The notes under the pieces: generated by a model
Databases searched by the model: none
What the model was told of the DNA's origin: nothing
The model's input: only the letters and a program-made list of their open reading frames with translations
NCBI RefSeq assembly: GCF_030440575.1
Contig: NZ_CP047189.1
Location: 744,001 to 808,000, forward strand
Direction of reading: 5' to 3'
Source of the DNA: Corynebacterium ciconiae DSM 44920
Lineage (GTDB): Bacteria > Actinomycetota > Actinomycetes > Mycobacteriales > Mycobacteriaceae
DNA: 64,000 nt
Position numbers and translations under genes: made by a program
In this document: in pieces, positions 1 to 8,081 of the stretch
Position numbering within the stretch: the stretch's first letter is position 1
Layout: each line of letters opens with the position of its first letter

Positions 1-201
1 CCCTTCATGCTCATCGAGCCGCACTGCGCCCATCCCGAGCGGGTGCGCCGCGTCATGGCCCAGGCCGGGGTGAGCGTGCGGCCCTGCCATAGCTTTCCTG
101 GACTGGATGAGCGCTATTGGCGGCTCGCTGTCCGCGAGGAGGCGAGCGTGCGCAGGCTTATCGACGCCTACCTGCACGCCATCGCCGCCACCACGGAGTA
201 G
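1..201 (+). CDS. PLP-dependent aminotransferase, CobC-like (C-terminal fragment)
   Basis: This is the last 66 codons of a gene that begins before the window; the frame is open from base 1 and stops at TAG 199-201. The tail FPGLDERYWRLAVR is typical of the C-terminus of histidinol-phosphate / threonine-phosphate aminotransferase-type fold-I PLP enzymes (it holds the Arg that binds the substrate carboxylate). In mycobacteria and corynebacteria a CobC-annotated aminotransferase precedes nif3, the zinc-ribbon gene and the RNase H gene, the order seen here, which supports the call. Whether it acts in cobalamin or amino acid synthesis cannot be told from the fragment. One copy of the dispersed 12-mer lies in it (156-167), read as Leu-Ile-Asp-Ala. 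Confidence 0.75.
   Translation, partial: PFMLIEPHCAHPERVRRVMAQAGVSVRPCHSFPGLDERYWRLAVREEASVRRLIDAYLHAIAATTE
156..167 (-). repeat. Dispersed 12-mer GCGTCGATAAGC, copy 1
   Basis: Exact copy on the minus strand, inside the aminotransferase gene. Read on the coding strand it encodes Leu-Ile-Asp-Ala. Confidence 0.7.
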
Positions 202-253
202 GCAACTACGCTGGGGCGGTAGCAGCCCGCACACACGCAAGCTAGGAGTAACT

Positions 254-1399
254 GTGCCTATGAGCTACACCGTGGCCGATATTCGCCGCATTATGGACCG
301 CGCCTATCCGCCCTACCTGGCGGAGTCTTGGGACAAAGTGGGATTGATCTGCGGCGACCCAGCCGCAGAGGTGCGCTCTGTGGGCTTCGCCCTTGACTGC
401 ACTCTCGAGGTGGCCACCCGTGCCGTGGAGCTGGGGCTGGACATGCTGATTGTGCATCACCCCTTGCTGCTGCGCGGGGTGAACTCCGTGGCCGCCGACA
501 CCCCTAAGGGCCAGGTGCTGCACACTCTCATTCGCGGCCAGGTGGCCCTCTTTGCCGCCCACACTAATGCCGATTCCGCTCGGCCGGGCGTAAACGATGC
601 ACTCGCCGAGCTGGTGGGCATCACCCCCGGTAGGCCGATCAAGCCCATCGATCCGGAGGGGCTGGATAAGTGGGGCGTGCAGGTACCCGAGAGTCACCTG
701 GAGCAGGTGAAACAGGCGCTGTTTAGCGCCGGCGCTGGGGAGATCGGCCACTACTCCCAGTGCGCGTACAGCTTCCGCGGCACCGGCCAATTCGAGCCCC
801 AAGAAGGAGCCGATCCCTATGACGGGGAGGTGGGCACGCTTCAGCACACCGCCGAATGGCGGGTCGAGTGCGTGGCCCCGCGTGCCCGTCGGCGAGACAT
901 CTACGCCGCTGTGCAGCAGGCCCACCCGTATGAGGAGGTGGCCTTCGATATCGTTGAACTCGCCGGAATCACTGACGTGGAGCAGGCCTATGGTTTGGGC
1001 CGCATTGGGCAGCTCCCCGAGCCGATGCGCCTGGGCGACTACGTCCAGCAGGTGGCAGATGCCCTGCCTGAGACCGCGTGGGGTATCCGCGCTACCGGCG
1101 ATCCGGAGCAGCTGGTGCAGCGCGTGGCGGTATCCTCCGGGGCTGGGGACAGCTTCTTGGACACCGTGCGTGGATTGGGGGTGGATGTCTACGTCACCTC
1201 GGATCTGCGGCACCACCCGGTGGACGAATATCTGCGCGCCGGCGGTCCCGCGGTGATTGACACCGCCCACTGGGCCAGCGAGTTCCCGTGGACGTCGCAG
1301 GCCAGCGAGCTGATCGCGGAAGAAACAGGGCTAGACACTACAATCATCGACATCCGTACCGACCCGTGGACGATGTCCGCACACCCGCACCACCACTAG
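254..1399 (+). CDS. Nif3-like dinuclear metal center hexameric protein
   Basis: A 381-residue member of the NIF3/YbgI family (GTP cyclohydrolase 1 type 2 / Nif3), whose members form toroidal hexamers with a two-metal site; the true substrate is unknown for most. The metal-binding residues are visible: VHHPLL near the N-terminus, HTNAD, and the C-terminal motif DTAHWASEFPW. The middle third (about residues 130-250) corresponds to the PII-like insert of the long bacterial form. I prefer the GTG start at 254 because AGGAG at 244-248 sits 5 nt before it; ATG 260 in the same frame would be 11 nt away. It lies 52 bp after the aminotransferase and is followed 9 bp later by the zinc-ribbon gene, so the cluster is probably one operon. 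Confidence 0.88.
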   Translation: MPMSYTVADIRRIMDRAYPPYLAESWDKVGLICGDPAAEVRSVGFALDCTLEVATRAVELGLDMLIVHHPLLLRGVNSVAADTPKGQVLHTLIRGQVALFAAHTNADSARPGVNDALAELVGITPGRPIKPIDPEGLDKWGVQVPESHLEQVKQALFSAGAGEIGHYSQCAYSFRGTGQFEPQEGADPYDGEVGTLQHTAEWRVECVAPRARRRDIYAAVQQAHPYEEVAFDIVELAGITDVEQAYGLGRIGQLPEPMRLGDYVQQVADALPETAWGIRATGDPEQLVQRVAVSSGAGDSFLDTVRGLGVDVYVTSDLRHHPVDEYLRAGGPAVIDTAHWASEFPWTSQASELIAEETGLDTTIIDIRTDPWTMSAHPHHH

Positions 1400-1408
1400 A
1401 GGAGAATC

Positions 1409-2125
1409 ATGCGCCTAGCTGCGCACTTGCAGCCCATGCTCGCCGAATTAGCTCGCCGCGAACGCGTCGGGGCCGGCGCGCTGAAGAAAGAAGAGCAGGC
1501 TGAGCGCGACACTCTCGAAGCGCTGCTCGCCGAGCGCGCCGAAGAGCGCAACGCTCGTGCCGCCTCCCAGATGTCTACCGAGGACCAGCGCTGGGCGGTC
1601 AGCCGCATCGAGGCGGATATGCGCAAGCTCACCCGCCGCGAGAAGGCCAATGTGCAGGCGCTCGGCGCCACCACGGACCCCGAGGTGCGGCGCGATCTTG
1701 AGCACGATCTGCGCTCCACTCGGAGCAAGCTGAAGGAGCAGCAGAAGCTGCTGCGCGAGGCGGAGCGCAAGGTTAGCGCCGCCGAGATGAACACCATGGC
1801 CACCGGCGCGGAGTCGGATGAGCTCGACCGCAAGATCGAGACCGCGGAGCGGGCCGTGGCTGCCGCCCAGCACGCCACCGAGGCCGCAGAGGCCTCCAAT
1901 AATGAGCGCGTGGCCGAGATCCGTGCCGAGCTCCCCGAGGAGGCCGTGCGGCTTTATGACACCAGTTCTTCCGCCTTCGGCGCTGCCTTCTTTAATGGGC
2001 GCACCTGCGGCGGCTGCTCGATCATCCTGCCGGCGGCGCAGGCCTCGGCCATCATGTCCGCCCCCGCCGATAGTGTGCCTACCTGCCCCGAGTGCGGCAC
2101 CTACTTGGTGCGCGAGCGCGGATAG
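1409..2125 (+). CDS. C4-type zinc ribbon / coiled-coil protein
   Basis: A 238-residue protein with a long, charged, heptad-rich helical region (about residues 20-170, rich in Glu, Arg, Ala) followed by a C-terminal zinc ribbon with two Cys pairs, TCGGC and TCPEC. This is the architecture of the actinobacterial C4-type zinc ribbon family (mycobacterial Rv2229c type), thought by similarity to bind nucleic acid or act as an adaptor; the function is not established. The ATG at 1409 follows GAGGAG at 1399-1404. It is co-directional with nif3 (9 bp gap) and with the RNase H gene (12 bp gap), which points to co-transcription. Confidence 0.85.
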   Translation: MRLAAHLQPMLAELARRERVGAGALKKEEQAERDTLEALLAERAEERNARAASQMSTEDQRWAVSRIEADMRKLTRREKANVQALGATTDPEVRRDLEHDLRSTRSKLKEQQKLLREAERKVSAAEMNTMATGAESDELDRKIETAERAVAAAQHATEAAEASNNERVAEIRAELPEEAVRLYDTSSSAFGAAFFNGRTCGGCSIILPAAQASAIMSAPADSVPTCPECGTYLVRERG

Positions 2126-2137
2126 CGGGGCAGGCGC

Positions 2138-3340
2138 GTGAAGCTAGTTATTGAATCCGATGGCGGCTCGCGGGGTAACCCGGGCGTTGCTGGGGCCGGA
2201 ACAGTGGTCTACAACGCCACCCGCAGCCGCGAGCTGGCCACCGTGGTGGAGTATCTAGGCTCAGCCAGCAACAACGTGGCGGAATACCACGGGATGATCA
2301 ACGGCCTGCGGGTGGCCCGGGATCTCGGCGCCACCGAGGTTGAGGTGTTCATGGACTCTAAGCTGGTGGTGCAGCAGATGTCCGGGGCGTGGAAGATCAA
2401 GCACGCCGATATGCAGAAGTTGGCGCTGGCTGCGCGCACCTTGGCGCAGGAGATCGGCCAGGTGAGCTATCACTGGATTCCGCGCGCCAAGAACAAGCGC
2501 GCCGACGAGCTGTCGAATGAGGCCATGGACTTGCACGGTACCGGGGTGAAACCCGGCCACATGGTGCTCGGCGGGGAAGACCGGCCACAGCCACGGGCTA
2601 GCCATCCGCTGCTCGCCACCGATGAGCCCGGCACCGTGCAGGAGCTGCCGCTCGATCCTGCCCCCAGCGCGCCTGAGACGGCGGCCCGCTGGACGGGGGC
2701 GAGCTCCACCCCGACGCGGCTGATCTTGCTGCGTCACGGCCAAACCGGGATGTCCGCCAAGAAACTCTACGCTGGGCAGTCCGACGCACCGCTGAACGCC
2801 GTGGGGGAGCAGCAGGTGGCCGCGGCCGCGCAGCGCATCGCCCAGGGCCTTGAGGGCGAGGGCTTCTACGGTGCGCAGCGCATCGACGCCATCGTGGCCT
2901 CTCCACTCAGTCGCGCCCAGCGCAGCGCCCAGATTCTGGCCGAGACTCTCGATGGCCCTGAGGTGGAGGTGGCCGACTGCCTGCGAGAAATGGACTTTGG
3001 TCAATGGGATGGGCTGAGCTTTGCCGAGGCCCACGAGCGTGACCCGAAGCTGCACAGCAGCTGGTTGGAGGATTCCTCCATCGCCGCCCCCGGTGGCGAA
3101 TCGGTGCTCGAGGCGGATGCGCGCGTATGGGACGGGGTGCAGGAGCTTATTGCGGCTCACCGCGAGCAGACCGTGGCCGTGGTGGCGCATGTCACCCCGA
3201 TCAAGGCGGTGCTGCGCCACGCCCTTGGTGCCAATGAGCGTTTCTTCCACCGGCTACACCTAGATCTCGCCTCTGTGTCTGTGGTGGAGTTTTACGCCGA
3301 CGGGCCGGTGAGTGTGCGCATCGTGAATCTCACCGGCTAA
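2138..3340 (+). CDS. Bifunctional RNase H / histidine phosphatase (CobC-like) protein
   Basis: A 400-residue fusion. Residues 1-135 are a type I ribonuclease H with acidic residues at Asp8 (ESDGGSRGNPG), Glu49 (AEYHG) and Asp73 (MDSKL). After a Pro/Ala-rich linker (about 140-190), residues 195-400 are a histidine phosphatase with LRHGQTG (His200), REMDFGQWDG and VVAHVTP. In the Streptomyces and mycobacterial homologues the RNase H part cleaves RNA-DNA hybrids and the C-terminal part acts as an acid phosphatase that can replace CobC (alpha-ribazole phosphatase). Here the cobalamin genes cobU/T/S lie about 47 kb away, so that role is plausible but inferred. The start is GTG 2138. Its stop lies about 15 bp before rnpB. 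Confidence 0.92.
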   Translation: MKLVIESDGGSRGNPGVAGAGTVVYNATRSRELATVVEYLGSASNNVAEYHGMINGLRVARDLGATEVEVFMDSKLVVQQMSGAWKIKHADMQKLALAARTLAQEIGQVSYHWIPRAKNKRADELSNEAMDLHGTGVKPGHMVLGGEDRPQPRASHPLLATDEPGTVQELPLDPAPSAPETAARWTGASSTPTRLILLRHGQTGMSAKKLYAGQSDAPLNAVGEQQVAAAAQRIAQGLEGEGFYGAQRIDAIVASPLSRAQRSAQILAETLDGPEVEVADCLREMDFGQWDGLSFAEAHERDPKLHSSWLEDSSIAAPGGESVLEADARVWDGVQELIAAHREQTVAVVAHVTPIKAVLRHALGANERFFHRLHLDLASVSVVEFYADGPVSVRIVNLTG

Positions 3341-3354
3341 GCTGGCTTCTTGCG

Positions 3355-3795
<441 letters not shown>

Positions 3796-3801
3796 CCCCA
3801 T

Positions 3802-4668
3802 CTACTGATCGGCGATCAGGCCTGCCTGCCGGTAGAGCTGATGGAAATGATGGATCGGGCCGTGGCCGTAGCCTACCTCCAGCTCATCGGCGTGGGCGAT
3901 CGCCTCGTGTATCCACATCGTTGCCCAGTGGACTGCCTCGGGGGCGCGCTGGCCAGCGCCGAGACGGGTAGCGATGGCCGAGGACAGTGAGCAGCCGGTG
4001 CCGTGCGTATTGCGGGTGTTGATGCGTTCGACGGGGGTATGCCACGTGGAACCATCGGGGGTGATCACGGTATTGCCCGCGTCTTCGCTCGAGAGATGGC
4101 CGCCCTTGCACACCACAGCCGTGCCGAGCCTCTGGGCCACCTCGGCGGCGTAGGCAGTCGATTCCTCCCGGGTGGTGCACGCCCCAGCGCGCGCGGGATC
4201 GCCGCCGTTGATCACCTGCCGCAGCACCGCCAGCTCGTGGGCGTTGGGGGTGATCAGATCAGCGCGGGGGATGAGCTCAATCAGGGCGTCGGCGGAATGC
4301 GCATCATGTAGTAGGTCGCCCGAGGAGGCCACCATTACCGGATCGATCACCACCGGAATATCGGTGTCGATGCGGGCGAGGAAATCACCAACTTCGGCGA
4401 TGGTGTCGCGGTCGCCGAGCATGCCGATCTTGACGGCGTCGATGTCCACATCCTCGCGCACCGCCTCCAGCTGTTCCCGCAAGAACGTGCGCGGGGGAGT
4501 GAAGATCTCGCGCACCCCCTGGGTGTTTTGAGACACCAAGGAAGTCACCACCGTCATGGCGAAGCCACCGGCGGCCGAAATGGCTTTGATATCGGCCTGG
4601 ATGCCGGCGCCGCCGGTGGGATCCGTGCCGGCGATGGATAAGACGCGGGGGATGGAATCGATGGTCAT
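3802..4668 (-). CDS. thiD: Hydroxymethylpyrimidine (phosphate) kinase
   Basis: A 288-residue HMP / HMP-phosphate kinase of the ribokinase superfamily, which makes HMP-pyrophosphate for thiamine synthesis. The N-terminus VLSIAGTDPTGGAGIQADIK holds the substrate-binding SGxDxSGGAG-like motif, VIDPVMVASSGD is a family signature, and the C-terminal anion hole / catalytic motif is NTHGTGCSLSSAIA. The start ATG at 4668 overlaps the upstream gene's TGA by 4 bp (ATGA), so translation is probably coupled. A longer frame extends upstream, but it has no similarity to the family and overlaps the previous gene. The downstream neighbour, rnpB, is convergent with only 6 bp between. The final-step enzyme ThiE is not in the window. 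Confidence 0.93.
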   Translation of the reverse strand: MTIDSIPRVLSIAGTDPTGGAGIQADIKAISAAGGFAMTVVTSLVSQNTQGVREIFTPPRTFLREQLEAVREDVDIDAVKIGMLGDRDTIAEVGDFLARIDTDIPVVIDPVMVASSGDLLHDAHSADALIELIPRADLITPNAHELAVLRQVINGGDPARAGACTTREESTAYAAEVAQRLGTAVVCKGGHLSSEDAGNTVITPDGSTWHTPVERINTRNTHGTGCSLSSAIATRLGAGQRAPEAVHWATMWIHEAIAHADELEVGYGHGPIHHFHQLYRQAGLIADQ

Positions 4669-5966
4669 AGGCTCTCGTTCGGGTGGGGCTGGTGCACGGT
4701 GGCGGTGTAGCCGCTGTCGAGTGCAACGATGACACAGCCGTCCTCGTTGAGCTCGTCGATAGTGTGCTGGGCGCGGGAGGTAGGAATTACGGCGAGCACC
4801 GCGGGAGAGACATCCCATTCCACGGGCCGCGCCGTGATGGCACCGCGGGCACGACACAGCTGCGCCAGCGCGCTTAAGTGCTCATCCAGCTCGCCGCCGG
4901 TGGCACAGTGCTTCGCCAGCGCCGTGGTGGAGGCGGCGAGCTCCTCATAGGCCTGGGGCTCGCGCCGGGAGCGCAGATACATGGCGGTGCGCTGGGCGCG
5001 TTCGTCTTCGGCGGCGAAAAACTCGGCCCACTGCTGGGCTTCTTCGGCGCTCGGGACAAAGCTAGGCAGCGGGGAGTCACCATGCGAGTGGTGAATGTGC
5101 AGCGCCTGCACCCAGTCACAGATGCGCTCTGGGGCGTCGGGCAAGCTGCGTAGCGCGTCCACCCCGAATGCCGAGCACGCGGCGGCCATGCAGGCTCGCC
5201 GGGTGGCACTCGCCCCAGTGGGCTGCGGGGTGTGGCCGGGGGAGTACACGGCGATCACCGTGTGCGGTCGGCCACCGTCTTGGCTGAGGTGACCGGCGGA
5301 GGTCACCGAGCCATCGGCGTGGTCAACCACCGCCAGATGCGGCTGGGTGGAGGTGCTGGCGCTGCGCAGCGCCGCGTGATAGCGGGCGGGGATCACCGGC
5401 TGCGGCGCATGACAGGCGGCGTTGTGGGCCAGAGTCTCCGCCAGGCGGGTGCGGCCAGGGGCGTCATCCTTGGCGCCGGACGCGTTGTGCACAAGCAGCG
5501 CCAAGGCGGCCTCGGTGGCCTCTAGACGGCCGAATCCTTCGACCGCGGGGATATCGCTGAACACGGTGATCTCCAACCCGCCGTGGCCCCCGTTGGGGCG
5601 CCAGCCGAGGCTGGCTATGAGCGTCGATAAGCGCCATGCCCAAGGGACGTCGGTGGAGCTGTGCTCGCGAGCGGCACGCGGGTTGTCTACCACCTGGGAG
5701 AAACTGATGCTCTCGCTGAACTCGGTGGTGGTGCCGGAGCTGGTGCGGGCGTGCACCGTGACCCGCACGATGTCCTCGGCGGTGGGGCTGGCGGCCACGG
5801 CGCTGCGATAGCAGGCCAGAGCCATCACCACGGTGCCGCCGGTATCATCGCCATACTCGCCGATCACGGGCACAGTGGCGGGTGCTGAGGCCACCGCCGT
5901 GGCTGTGGGATGTAGCCGCGCCACCTCCGCTGCGTGATCAGGATGTGCGCTCGGCCACAACACCAT
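4665..5966 (-). CDS. Galactokinase-like GHMP family protein, probably degenerate
   Basis: A 433-residue protein whose N-terminus (APATVPVIGEYGDDTGG, residues 28-44) resembles the galactokinase signature (APGRVNLIGEHTDYNGG). Residues 135-160 (FSDIPAVEGFGRLEATEAAL) sit where galactokinases have the ATP-binding Pro-X3-Gly-Leu-Ser-Ser-Ser-Ala loop. Key residues differ: the His of GEH is Tyr, Asp-Tyr is Asp-Asp, and the Ser run of the phosphate loop is missing. The protein is therefore more likely a non-catalytic or altered-substrate relative than a true galactokinase. A strong AGGAGG lies 5 nt before ATG 5966. It ends in a 4-bp overlap with thiD, which ties it to thiamine or vitamin metabolism by context only. 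Confidence 0.6.
   Translation of the reverse strand: MVLWPSAHPDHAAEVARLHPTATAVASAPATVPVIGEYGDDTGGTVVMALACYRSAVAASPTAEDIVRVTVHARTSSGTTTEFSESISFSQVVDNPRAAREHSSTDVPWAWRLSTLIASLGWRPNGGHGGLEITVFSDIPAVEGFGRLEATEAALALLVHNASGAKDDAPGRTRLAETLAHNAACHAPQPVIPARYHAALRSASTSTQPHLAVVDHADGSVTSAGHLSQDGGRPHTVIAVYSPGHTPQPTGASATRRACMAAACSAFGVDALRSLPDAPERICDWVQALHIHHSHGDSPLPSFVPSAEEAQQWAEFFAAEDERAQRTAMYLRSRREPQAYEELAASTTALAKHCATGGELDEHLSALAQLCRARGAITARPVEWDVSPAVLAVIPTSRAQHTIDELNEDGCVIVALDSGYTATVHQPHPNESL
5621..5632 (+). repeat. Dispersed 12-mer GCGTCGATAAGC, copy 2
   Basis: Exact copy, inside the galactokinase-like gene. This is the one exact coding copy that is not read as Leu-Ile-Asp-Ala (it gives Leu-Ser-Thr-Leu). 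Confidence 0.7.
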
Positions 5967-6061
5967 AGCCCTCCTTTAACGTCTCGGTCGGCAACATAAC
6001 TTCTCACCCACTCTAGGCCAGTGCTCTCAAGGATGTACCGACATGGGGTAGCTTTAGCCCC

Positions 6062-6067
6062 TACAAT
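6062..6067 (+). promoter_or_regulatory. Candidate -10 element (TACAAT)
   Basis: TACAAT, with CGACAT 17 bp upstream as a possible -35, about 50 nt before the small acidic protein gene. Placed by pattern only. Confidence 0.4.
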
Positions 6068-6117
6068 GGTCACGCCCCCTTAACGCACGAATGAACGACT
6101 TTTAAGGAGTTATGTCT

Positions 6118-6315
6118 ATGAGCGAGAAGACGTGGTACTACAACGTTGCTACCGGTGAGGTTTCCGATGAGAAGATCGGTTCGTGGGATAACCGCATGGG
6201 CCCCTACGCCACCGAAGGGGAAGCCCGCAACGCCTTTGAGATCGCGCACCAGCGCAACGAAGACGCCGATGAGCGTGACCGCGACGACGATTGGGATAAC
6301 GACGACTGGGGCTAA
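6118..6315 (+). CDS. Conserved small acidic protein (actinobacterial, SPOR-like)
   Basis: A 65-residue protein beginning MSEKTWYYNVATGEV. It has one aromatic, charged module (MGPYATEGEARNAFEIAHQRN) and a very acidic tail ending DDDWDNDDWG. Small proteins of this pattern are widespread in Actinobacteria and are often labelled hypothetical or SPOR-domain-like; I know of no proven role. The start was chosen as ATG 6118 because AAGGAG at 6104-6109 is 8 nt away; ATG 6112 is only 2 nt away. It is flanked by the divergent galactokinase-like gene and the convergent CYTH-CHAD gene, so it is probably monocistronic. Confidence 0.8.
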   Translation: MSEKTWYYNVATGEVSDEKIGSWDNRMGPYATEGEARNAFEIAHQRNEDADERDRDDDWDNDDWG

Positions 6316-6330
6316 ACCCCAGGCGCTATC

Positions 6331-6342
6331 GCTTATCGACGC
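6331..6342 (-). repeat. Dispersed 12-mer GCGTCGATAAGC, copy 3
   Basis: Exact copy in the 46-bp gap between two convergent genes; no clear terminator hairpin accompanies it here. Confidence 0.7.
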
Positions 6343-6361
6343 CACGCCCGGCCCACAGCAC

Positions 6362-7951
6362 CTAGCTGCGCCGGGCGTTCATCTTTGTGTAAGCAGCGCG
6401 AATAGCACGGAAGGAGTGCTCGTAGCCGTCCACCGCGGCAAGCCCCAGCTGCCGCTCCCGCTGATAGAGCAGCCCGTAGGCGAAGGTATCCTCGCCCCGC
6501 GCGCGGGCCCGTGCAGCCAGCTTCACAATCACCTCTCGCGAGGTTACGGTGTCCTGAAAATCACCGAGCAGTGATTGCATGCGCTTGCACGCCTTCACCA
6601 CCTTCTTAGTTTTCAGCCCCGTGGCAGCACCGGCAGCCTCTGCCGAATAGCGCAGCTTCTTAGCCGCCTTCCGCATATCGTGCAGCGCCTCTTCCCGCGT
6701 GTGCAGATCGAGCTCGTGATTGCCCCACCTAGCCTGCACCTGGGCATGGCGCTTAGCGAGGCGCCGATACGCCCCATCGAGATGGCGGGCCAGTACCTCC
6801 TCCGCGGCGGTATCGGAATCCGCAGTCGAATCCTGGGCCTCGGCCGCCAGTGGGGGATCGGCCAACAGGGCATCGAGATCCCGCAACAGGTCGAGATAGC
6901 GTTCACTATCGAGCACCTTCACCACCCGGGCGTGAGCCCGGGCATAGTCGCGCTTCAGCTCCTGCAGGATGTGGGCGCGGGTGGAGGCATCGATCATGCC
7001 GCTGTCCTCGTTCTCGATCAACCAAGCCATGCGCTCCGCCACCACCTCGGCATCGCGGGCTTGGCCCAACATGAAGGCTAGGGCCTTCAGCTCCTGCTCG
7101 ATGTGGCTATAGGCCTGCCCGACGAGGATCCCCTCGAAGGTGCGCATGTGACTACGCAGCTCGCGGGTGGCCACCCGCATCTGGTGAATCGAATCCCATT
7201 CATCGCGGCGGACCTGGGGATCCATCTCGACGATACGATCACGGTTCTGCGCCAACGCCGCCACCACCCCGGCCGCCGGGGAAGAGGCGGGTAGCTGCGC
7301 CACCTGCGGGGGAGTGGGGGCAGCATGCACCGACTCTCCCAGCGCGGAGACCAACTTCGAGGGGCTGTCGGATTCGCCTGCGCCCGCGGCGCGCACCGCC
7401 TTGGAGGCCCTGCGTAGAAACTTAGCGCCACGCTTGGTCTCCGCCGCGGGGCCTGAGAGCTCGATCTCCCACTCGCGCCAGCGTTGCTCCTCGCCGGTGG
7501 GAAGGAAGGACTGGGCGTGCACGTGATCGTCACAGAACTCGGCGAGCTCCACCCCCTCGCCGTCCTCATACACCGTCTCGTGGCGCTCGTTATCCACCTG
7601 CGCGATCGGCTCCAGGTGCTCGCCGCGGGTCAACGCCCGCACACTCGCCAGAATTTCCGCCGGGATACGCTCCGGGTTGGCTGGGTCGATGTCGGCGTGA
7701 ATCTCCATGCGCCCCTGCGCGCCGGGAAGCTTGATGTGCCACCCGGCGTCCTTGCCCCCAGTGCGCCGACGCAGGGTTACCTTCGCGCGCGTCAAGCGCA
7801 GATCGGGGGTATCGAAATACACCGCCGATAAACGGTGCACCACCGTCTCGCGCGCGGCTTCGCAGCCGGATACCTCCCTCAGATCCGGAACAGCGAGCTC
7901 ATCGCTGGCAGAAAACTTCACTTCAACCTCAAGATTCGTGGCAGTGCCCAT
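6362..7951 (-). CDS. CYTH and CHAD domain-containing protein
   Basis: A 529-residue two-domain protein. The N-terminal CYTH domain opens with the diagnostic NLEVEVKFSA (ExExK) and contains further charged strands such as LTRAKVTLRRRTGG and WEIELSG, which line the triphosphate tunnel. From about residue 230 the CHAD domain has repeated His/Arg/Lys helices (DSIHQMRVATRELRSHMRTF; ALHDMRKAAKKLRYSAEAAG). CHAD domains bind inorganic polyphosphate and CYTH domains cleave or bind triphosphates, so a role in polyphosphate metabolism is likely, though the substrate is not known. The start is ATG 7951; a TTG two codons earlier is less likely. It is divergent from glnA2. Confidence 0.9.
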   Translation of the reverse strand: MGTATNLEVEVKFSASDELAVPDLREVSGCEAARETVVHRLSAVYFDTPDLRLTRAKVTLRRRTGGKDAGWHIKLPGAQGRMEIHADIDPANPERIPAEILASVRALTRGEHLEPIAQVDNERHETVYEDGEGVELAEFCDDHVHAQSFLPTGEEQRWREWEIELSGPAAETKRGAKFLRRASKAVRAAGAGESDSPSKLVSALGESVHAAPTPPQVAQLPASSPAAGVVAALAQNRDRIVEMDPQVRRDEWDSIHQMRVATRELRSHMRTFEGILVGQAYSHIEQELKALAFMLGQARDAEVVAERMAWLIENEDSGMIDASTRAHILQELKRDYARAHARVVKVLDSERYLDLLRDLDALLADPPLAAEAQDSTADSDTAAEEVLARHLDGAYRRLAKRHAQVQARWGNHELDLHTREEALHDMRKAAKKLRYSAEAAGAATGLKTKKVVKACKRMQSLLGDFQDTVTSREVIVKLAARARARGEDTFAYGLLYQRERQLGLAAVDGYEHSFRAIRAAYTKMNARRS

Positions 7952-8081
7952 GCCCAATGTCTACCAGTTTTGCTCCGCTTTAGCTGCGCAAACACACGGC
8001 GGGGGTGTGCCCTGAAGCGGCGGGTGCACACCCGCGGCTATCCGCCCAACTCAGCCGAAGAACTCAAGTAGGTTGGAATAC

